Position numbers and translations under genes: made by a program. From assembly GCA_050953505.1 (NCBI GenBank), contig JBMNMU010000001.1, positions 682,001 to 746,000 of the forward strand: 64,000 nucleotides of DNA, written 5' to 3'. Positions 59,213 to 64,000 of this stretch are shown piece by piece (the first letter of the stretch is position 1; each line of letters begins with the position of its first letter). This stretch comes from JBMNMU01 sp050953505. Its GTDB lineage: Bacteria; Bacillota; Clostridia; Peptostreptococcales; Anaerovoracaceae. The notes under the pieces are model-generated. The model was not told the origin of the DNA and did no database searches. It saw only the letters and a list, made by a program, of their open reading frames with translations.

Positions 59213-61968
59213 TCGGCAATTGGATGAAATCAAGGGGAAATCAAATATTAATATTGGTCATTGTATTAATGGCTATTCTTGGGATAAGGCTTTTTAAGCT
59301 CACAATTATTGAGAATACTAAGTGGGCCGAAGCAGCTGAAAACATTAGTATCAGGAGCATACACACAGCAGCACCTAGAGGAGAAATTCTAGATCGCTAT
59401 GGTAGGGTATTAGCAGGAAACATACCAAGCTTTACCGTTCAAATCAGCGCTGGAGATCTTACCAATGAAGAACTTAATATGGTAGCAAGAAATTTGATTC
59501 GGATTTTTGAAGTTAATGGGGATGAATATTACGATAACTTTCCTATCATTATAGAGAACGGGAATTTTTACTATTCGTTTCAAAAGGATATTGAAGAATG
59601 GTTAGTTTCCCAAAATATGCCTACAGATTATACTGCAGAGCAAGCTTTCAATGAGTTAAGAAATCGGCTAGAAATTGATCCAGGTCTAGATCGGTTTGAA
59701 GCCCAGACACAGCTACAGTCGGTTTATAATATATATCCGCCAATTTCTGTGCGGAACATGAAATTTTTAAAGACGCTAGACCAGGAAAGCTTTTTGGGAA
59801 GATATAATTTGGATCTAGAGATGAGTGCAAGTGAAGCTTTTTTGGCCTTAAGGAAAAAGTTCGATATCTCTGAAAGTATGACCCATGAAGAGGCCAGGAA
59901 AATTATGGTTGTGAGGAACGAGCTAACCTCTCAAGGCTATAGAAAGTATATTCCGGCTAAAGTGGCTAGTGGTGTTTCAGATAGCACTATCGTAGTTATT
60001 GAAGAAAAAAAATTGCAGCTACCAGGTGTAGAGGTTGTAGCAGAACCTATCCGATACTATCCAAATGGAAATACTGCCTCTCATATACTTGGGTACCTAG
60101 GTCAGATTTCCGAGAGTGAAAAGGCATATTATGTAAATGAAAAAGGCTATAAGCCTAATGATATGATTGGAAAGGAAGGAATTGAAAGGGCCTTTGAGTC
60201 AACATTAAAGGGTCAGGATGGAGAAAAAAATGTTGAAGTAAATGCTTATGGAGAGCTTGTACGAACCATCAATGAAACTGAACCTACAAAAGGGAATTCT
60301 ATTTACTTAACCTTAGATTTAGAGCTTCAAAAAACTGCTGAGGATGCACTGGAGCAAGCATTGACTCAGATTCAGCAAGGTGGGCTATTTGAGAGCCAAT
60401 GGGGCAATTATAAATATGGGAGAGCTTATAAAAATGCCAACGTAGGAGCGGCCGTTGCGCTGGATGTGAAGACGGGTGATGTGCTTGCTATGGCTAGTTA
60501 TCCAGATTACGATCCCAACTTATTTGCCACAGGTATCAGCAAAGAAGACTGGAACTCTTTACAAAGCAAAAATGTAAGAGATCTTCTATCTCCTCTGCCA
60601 TTATTTAATGTGGCAGCTAGAACAGCGGTACAGCCAGGATCTACCTTTAAGATGGTTACAGCTATTGCAGCATTGGAAAGTGGCCTAGATCCCAACAGAA
60701 AGCTCCGTGATGGGGGAGCAGTTAGAATTGGAGAAAGAACCTACGGATGTGTAGTATGGAACTTAAATAGAAGTAACCACGGATATATTAATCTCTATGA
60801 AGCCTTGGAGGTTTCCTGTAACTACTACTTTTTTGATATAGCTACAGGGAGAGATTTTTATAGAAGTACGTCTTTAGGGCTTGATGCGCCTATGAACATT
60901 GAGAAAATAACAGCTTTTGCAGAACAGTTTGGCTTAGGGATTTCTACAGGTATTGAGATTCCAGAAACAGTAGTTCCCGTACCTAGTGAGGAACGAAAGC
61001 TAGCTCAAGTTAAAGCTTCTCTAAGAAATGTTCTAATCGGACGAGCTGAAACATATTTTAAAGAAGAAGTAGTTGCTGACAAGGAAAGGCTGAATGAAGA
61101 AATTCGAACCATTGTCAGCTGGACAGAAGAAAATCCGGGAAGAAAAGACCTGATAGAAAGAGTGGGAAAGCTTGGTGTTAAAGAAGACATGGTTACCACA
61201 GTAGTGGATTTATGTAAGTTTTCCTATTTTAATCAAGCAGCATGGACCACAGGGGATGAGCTGAATCTTTCCATAGGTCAGGGTGAACATGCCTATACTC
61301 CTTTACAAATGGCCAATTATATGGCTACTCTTGGGAACGGTGGCATTCGAAATAAGGTAAGCTTGATGAAGGCCATTGAAGGACAGGGAGAGGTACATCG
61401 CCCTGCTGGTGAAAAAATTTCTATTAGTGATGATAAATATCTAGATTATGTTATTGAAGGAATGAGAAGGGTAACAAGCGGGTCTAAAGGAAGCCTTAGA
61501 GGCATCTTCTCAGGTTTTCCAGTGGAAGTGTTAGCTAAAACAGGAACGGCTCAAAAGGATGGAAAAATTCATCCTCCTGATGAAATAGAGTATATTAAAC
61601 AATACTTACCTAGAATAAATAGCAGCCTAAGTTGGAACTTGGTGGAAGCCGAAATGTACAGACTCTTAGATGAATATCCTGATGTATATTCATCAACAAA
61701 TACTGCAGTAAGACAAGCCGTTATCAATTTAAGTAACGGTAGGGTTACTACTGCCAGAATCGATGCGTTTAAGCCAGACTATGATAACTTTGCTTGGGTA
61801 GTAGCCATGGCACCGGCTGAAGACCCTGAAATTGCCGTTGCAGTCCTCTTATTTCAAGGAGGTACAGCAGGCTATGCTGGTCCTGTAGCAAAAGAGATTA
61901 TTGCAAAATATATGCAGCTGGATAAAGAGTACCAGGATTTCAGTATAGATACAAAAATAACTCAATAA
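59209..61968 (+). CDS. mrdA: Penicillin-binding protein 2 (elongasome transpeptidase)
   Basis: 919-residue class B PBP that crosslinks lateral wall with RodA. An N-terminal anchor (ILILVIVLMAILGIRLF) and pedestal are followed by the transpeptidase domain with S478-xx-K481 (PGSTFK), S536-C-N538 and K777-T-G779. It is longer than the usual 600-700 residues. The pedestal has two similar helical pieces (TAEQAFNELRNRLEI near 145; SASEAFLALRKKFDI near 206), and two insertions surround the KTG motif, including a helical one at about 590-670 and one after KTG (about 785-850). Such long PBP2s occur in clostridia. Confidence 0.95.
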   Translation: MIGNWMKSRGNQILILVIVLMAILGIRLFKLTIIENTKWAEAAENISIRSIHTAAPRGEILDRYGRVLAGNIPSFTVQISAGDLTNEELNMVARNLIRIFEVNGDEYYDNFPIIIENGNFYYSFQKDIEEWLVSQNMPTDYTAEQAFNELRNRLEIDPGLDRFEAQTQLQSVYNIYPPISVRNMKFLKTLDQESFLGRYNLDLEMSASEAFLALRKKFDISESMTHEEARKIMVVRNELTSQGYRKYIPAKVASGVSDSTIVVIEEKKLQLPGVEVVAEPIRYYPNGNTASHILGYLGQISESEKAYYVNEKGYKPNDMIGKEGIERAFESTLKGQDGEKNVEVNAYGELVRTINETEPTKGNSIYLTLDLELQKTAEDALEQALTQIQQGGLFESQWGNYKYGRAYKNANVGAAVALDVKTGDVLAMASYPDYDPNLFATGISKEDWNSLQSKNVRDLLSPLPLFNVAARTAVQPGSTFKMVTAIAALESGLDPNRKLRDGGAVRIGERTYGCVVWNLNRSNHGYINLYEALEVSCNYYFFDIATGRDFYRSTSLGLDAPMNIEKITAFAEQFGLGISTGIEIPETVVPVPSEERKLAQVKASLRNVLIGRAETYFKEEVVADKERLNEEIRTIVSWTEENPGRKDLIERVGKLGVKEDMVTTVVDLCKFSYFNQAAWTTGDELNLSIGQGEHAYTPLQMANYMATLGNGGIRNKVSLMKAIEGQGEVHRPAGEKISISDDKYLDYVIEGMRRVTSGSKGSLRGIFSGFPVEVLAKTGTAQKDGKIHPPDEIEYIKQYLPRINSSLSWNLVEAEMYRLLDEYPDVYSSTNTAVRQAVINLSNGRVTTARIDAFKPDYDNFAWVVAMAPAEDPEIAVAVLLFQGGTAGYAGPVAKEIIAKYMQLDKEYQDFSIDTKITQ

Positions 61969-62091
61969 TCCAGGTGAATTACAAGACAAAATAATGGTCG
62001 CAGTACACTTCTAACCTAACACATGATGATACTAGTTTTAGAATAAAGGAGCGTAATACAGGTTGGATAATAATACAGTAAGGAGAATAAA

Positions 62092-62808
62092 ATGGGGAAG
62101 GTAATATTAATAGCTTCAGGTAAAGGCGGAGTAGGAAAGACGGTATTTACAGCGAACGCTGGAGCAGCCCTTGCTGATATGGGAAAAAAAGTAGTTCTTA
62201 TTGATATGAATATGGGATTGAGAAATCTTGATCTTTACTTAGGCTTAGAAAATAAAGTTGTTTATGATGTTGCTGATGTAATGACAGGGATATGCCGAAT
62301 AAAACAGGCTCTTATAAGGGACAGAAGATTTCCAGAGCTCTATTTGATGGCGGCGCCTCAAAATAGAGAAAAATCGGACATTACACCTCTTCATATGAAG
62401 GTTCTGTGTGATAAATTAAGAAAGAACTTTGATTATATAATTGTAGATGCGCCAGCCGGCATAGATGATGATCTTTTTATTGCTGCGGCAGGTGCAGACA
62501 GCGCAGTTATTATAACAGTGCCTGAACACGCAGCTGTAAGAGATGCAGATGCTTTAGATAGAAAGCTATTAAAAATTGGAATCAAGGATCGAACATATGT
62601 AGTAAATAAGGTACAAGCTGATCTGATTAATACAGGTTTAGTGCCTAGCTTAGCAGAAATTGCAGATATTATGAGGCCAAGGATAGCAGGTATTATTCAA
62701 TATGATAGAAACATTCATGTAGCAGCAAATAATGGCCTGCCAATCACATATAAAAAGGGTAATTACATAGAAAAGAATTTTAATAATATCGTCAATAGGA
62801 TAATTTGA
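62092..62808 (+). CDS. minD: MinD-like ATPase, without the usual C-terminal membrane helix
   Basis: A 238-residue ParA/MinD-superfamily ATPase. The deviant Walker A is SGKGGVGKT (residues 8-16), followed by DMNMGLRNLDLYLGLENKVV, a MinD signature. DAPAGIDDD is switch II. It ends shortly after NFNNIVNRII and lacks the roughly 25-residue linker and amphipathic helix with which MinD binds membrane. No minC upstream and no minE downstream are found; the gene follows mrdA by 124 bp and rodA lies convergent beyond it. It may be a MinD adapted to another partner or one that binds membrane differently. The family is sure; the MinD role is less so. Confidence 0.85.
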   Translation: MGKVILIASGKGGVGKTVFTANAGAALADMGKKVVLIDMNMGLRNLDLYLGLENKVVYDVADVMTGICRIKQALIRDRRFPELYLMAAPQNREKSDITPLHMKVLCDKLRKNFDYIIVDAPAGIDDDLFIAAAGADSAVIITVPEHAAVRDADALDRKLLKIGIKDRTYVVNKVQADLINTGLVPSLAEIADIMRPRIAGIIQYDRNIHVAANNGLPITYKKGNYIEKNFNNIVNRII

Positions 62809-62867
62809 GTCGGAGAAGACAAAATTAGGTTAAGATGTGAAAAGTGTACGAAACGCTAAATAATGAG

Positions 62868-62983
62868 TTCCTGCACTTTTGCGATTTTCAGAGCCACAAG
62901 TAGGAAAAAGGGTCAAGTTTCCTACAGAACTATGTTAAATAAATGAGAAGTGCAGGAAATTCCAAATCAAAGTTCCTGCACTT
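62868..62983. repeat. Three copies of an 11-mer between minD and rodA
   Basis: TTCCTGCACTT occurs at 62868-62878 and 62973-62983 as a direct repeat. Its complement AAGTGCAGGAA lies at 62948-62958, so 62948-62983 can form an 11-bp hairpin with a 14-nt loop. It may act as a terminator for minD or rodA, but no clear T-run follows. Confidence 0.55.
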
Positions 62984-63032
62984 TGTGCCGCTTACTATAT
63001 CTAACACTTCTCATCGCGCCCATAATCTCTAA

Positions 63033-64000
63033 CTAAAAGTTAATAACCTTACTTCGAATACCTACATTTAAAATAAGCCCTAGGGCAATCATATTAGCGA
63101 CAACAGAAGAACCTCCGTAGCTGATAAAGGGAAGGGTGACACCTGTTACAGGCATTAGCCCCATGGTCATAGCAATATTTTCAAATATTTGAAATCCAAA
63201 CATGGCCATTAGACCTATGACAACTAAAAATCCATACAAATCCTTTGCATTGCTAGCAATCTTCAAAATGCGATAAAGAAAGGCAGTGTACAGCGCAATA
63301 ACCACTGCACCGCCAACCATGCCTAGCTCTTCAACAATAACTGAAAAGATAAAGTCTGACTTTTGTACTGGCAGGAACTTCAATTCCTTTTGCGTACCTT
63401 GAAAAAGCCCTTTCCCAAACAAACCTCCCGAACCTATAGCCACCTTTGAATTCCAGACCTGATAATTTCCAGGTAAAGAAAGATTCTCAGGATGTAAAAA
63501 AGCATCAATCCTCAACTTTTGGTGAGGGGCCATGAATCGATAAAGGATTGGTATGGATATAGCAAAGAGTCCAGCAAGCTTGGCGAAAATCTTATAATCG
63601 ATGCCTGCTGTAAAAATCATTGCAACCATCATTACTCCCATAACGATGGCGGTACCCAAATCCTCCTTTAAGACAATCACAATAAGTGGAGATGCATATA
63701 AAATGGCAAAAAATATTCCCTTGGTTGTTACAAGGTTGTCTCGATTTCTCGCCAAATAGCTAGCATAGACTAATACAAAAGAAATTTTAACTAGCTCAGA
63801 TGGCTGCATATCAACAGGACCAAGATCAATCCAAGATCTTGCACCAAAGTGTTCTACCCCTAAACCGGGAATGTACACGGTGAGCAAAAATGCGATGGAG
63901 ATCACATAAAGGATTTTTTCCATATTCTCAAAGGTTTTATAGTTGAAGGCTAAAACCACACATAAAGCGATGGCGCCCAGGCAGTAAGCTGCAATTTGAA
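63033..64000 (-). CDS. rodA: RodA/FtsW-family peptidoglycan polymerase (5' end off window)
   Basis: SEDS-family glycosyltransferase, C-terminal 322 or so residues; the frame is open to the window edge (upstream in-frame codons read AYCLGAIALCVVLAF). Features are IDLGPVDMQPSELVKISFVL, LKEDLGTAIVMGVMMVAMIF, NYQVWNSKVAIGSGGLFGKG (GSGGLxGKG) and VTGVTLPFISYGGSS. Together with PBP2 it polymerises lateral wall. It is convergent with minD. RodA rather than FtsW or SpoVE is favoured by the neighbouring elongasome genes. The start is not in the window. Confidence 0.92.
   Translation of the reverse strand, partial: QIAAYCLGAIALCVVLAFNYKTFENMEKILYVISIAFLLTVYIPGLGVEHFGARSWIDLGPVDMQPSELVKISFVLVYASYLARNRDNLVTTKGIFFAILYASPLIVIVLKEDLGTAIVMGVMMVAMIFTAGIDYKIFAKLAGLFAISIPILYRFMAPHQKLRIDAFLHPENLSLPGNYQVWNSKVAIGSGGLFGKGLFQGTQKELKFLPVQKSDFIFSVIVEELGMVGGAVVIALYTAFLYRILKIASNAKDLYGFLVVIGLMAMFGFQIFENIAMTMGLMPVTGVTLPFISYGGSSVVANMIALGLILNVGIRSKVINF

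Noticed and set aside
1..64000. Prophage, insertion sequence, integrase or CRISPR-Cas
   Set aside because: No transposase, integrase, phage structural gene or regular spaced repeat array is visible in either strand.

Overview
The window comes from an anaerobic, endospore-forming low-GC Firmicute of the class Clostridia. The evidence is the sporulation set spoIIGA-sigE-sigG, an uninterrupted sigK, a YlmC/YmxH-type protein, a T-box leader before ileS, an L20-type leader before infC-rpmI-rplT, and the radC-mreBCD-mrdA-minD shape and division cluster. Oxygen-independent chemistry fits an anaerobe: a B12-dependent ribonucleotide reductase and several radical SAM enzymes. An Alkaliphilus/Natronincola-like relative is plausible, but I cannot fix the genus from sequence alone.

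Layout. 1-5.4 kb: the 3' end of addA, then an acnA-icd-gntR operon on the minus strand. 5.4-12.4 kb: an intergenic region holding duplicated GntR-type promoter-operators for acnA and tandem NrdR boxes for nrdJ, followed by nrdJ, small proteins and an iron/cobalamin-type ABC importer. 12.6-18.3 kb: small proteins, an MFS carrier, a YbjQ protein and the AMMECR1-Memo fusion with its radical SAM partner. 18.4-25.5 kb: T-box and ileS, an old-yellow-enzyme reductase, a divergent cis-prenyltransferase with a structured leader, and rlmN. 25.7-35.4 kb: housekeeping enzymes, a secreted CAP protein, a lipoprotein, a YgiQ radical SAM protein overlapping a solitary DNA methyltransferase, YitT and tRNA-Arg. 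35.6-40.2 kb: a wall amidase, a MoxR/VWA pair and lexA with its SOS box. 40.4-44.9 kb: a sigma-54 controlled catabolic unit made of a class III aminotransferase, a CoA-acylating aldehyde dehydrogenase and a PAS-AAA+ activator. 45.3-54.7 kb: translation genes, sporulation sigma factors, nrdR, cmk, a class B PBP and sigK. 54.8-64 kb: maf, a 56-residue DUF1540 gene, radC-mreBCD-mrdA-minD and a truncated rodA.

How the parts connect. NrdR at 49.9 kb has two well-spaced candidate boxes on the nrdJ promoter at 5.85 kb. The GntR regulator is the last gene of the operon whose promoters carry the duplicated palindromes. The PAS-AAA+ activator lies just upstream of a sigma-54 promoter preceded by three copies of a GATTCA-N4-TGAATC palindrome. 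Two genes, spoIIGA and a PBP, use the 3' arm of an upstream terminator hairpin as their Shine-Dalgarno sequence. I saw no prophage, insertion sequence or CRISPR array.
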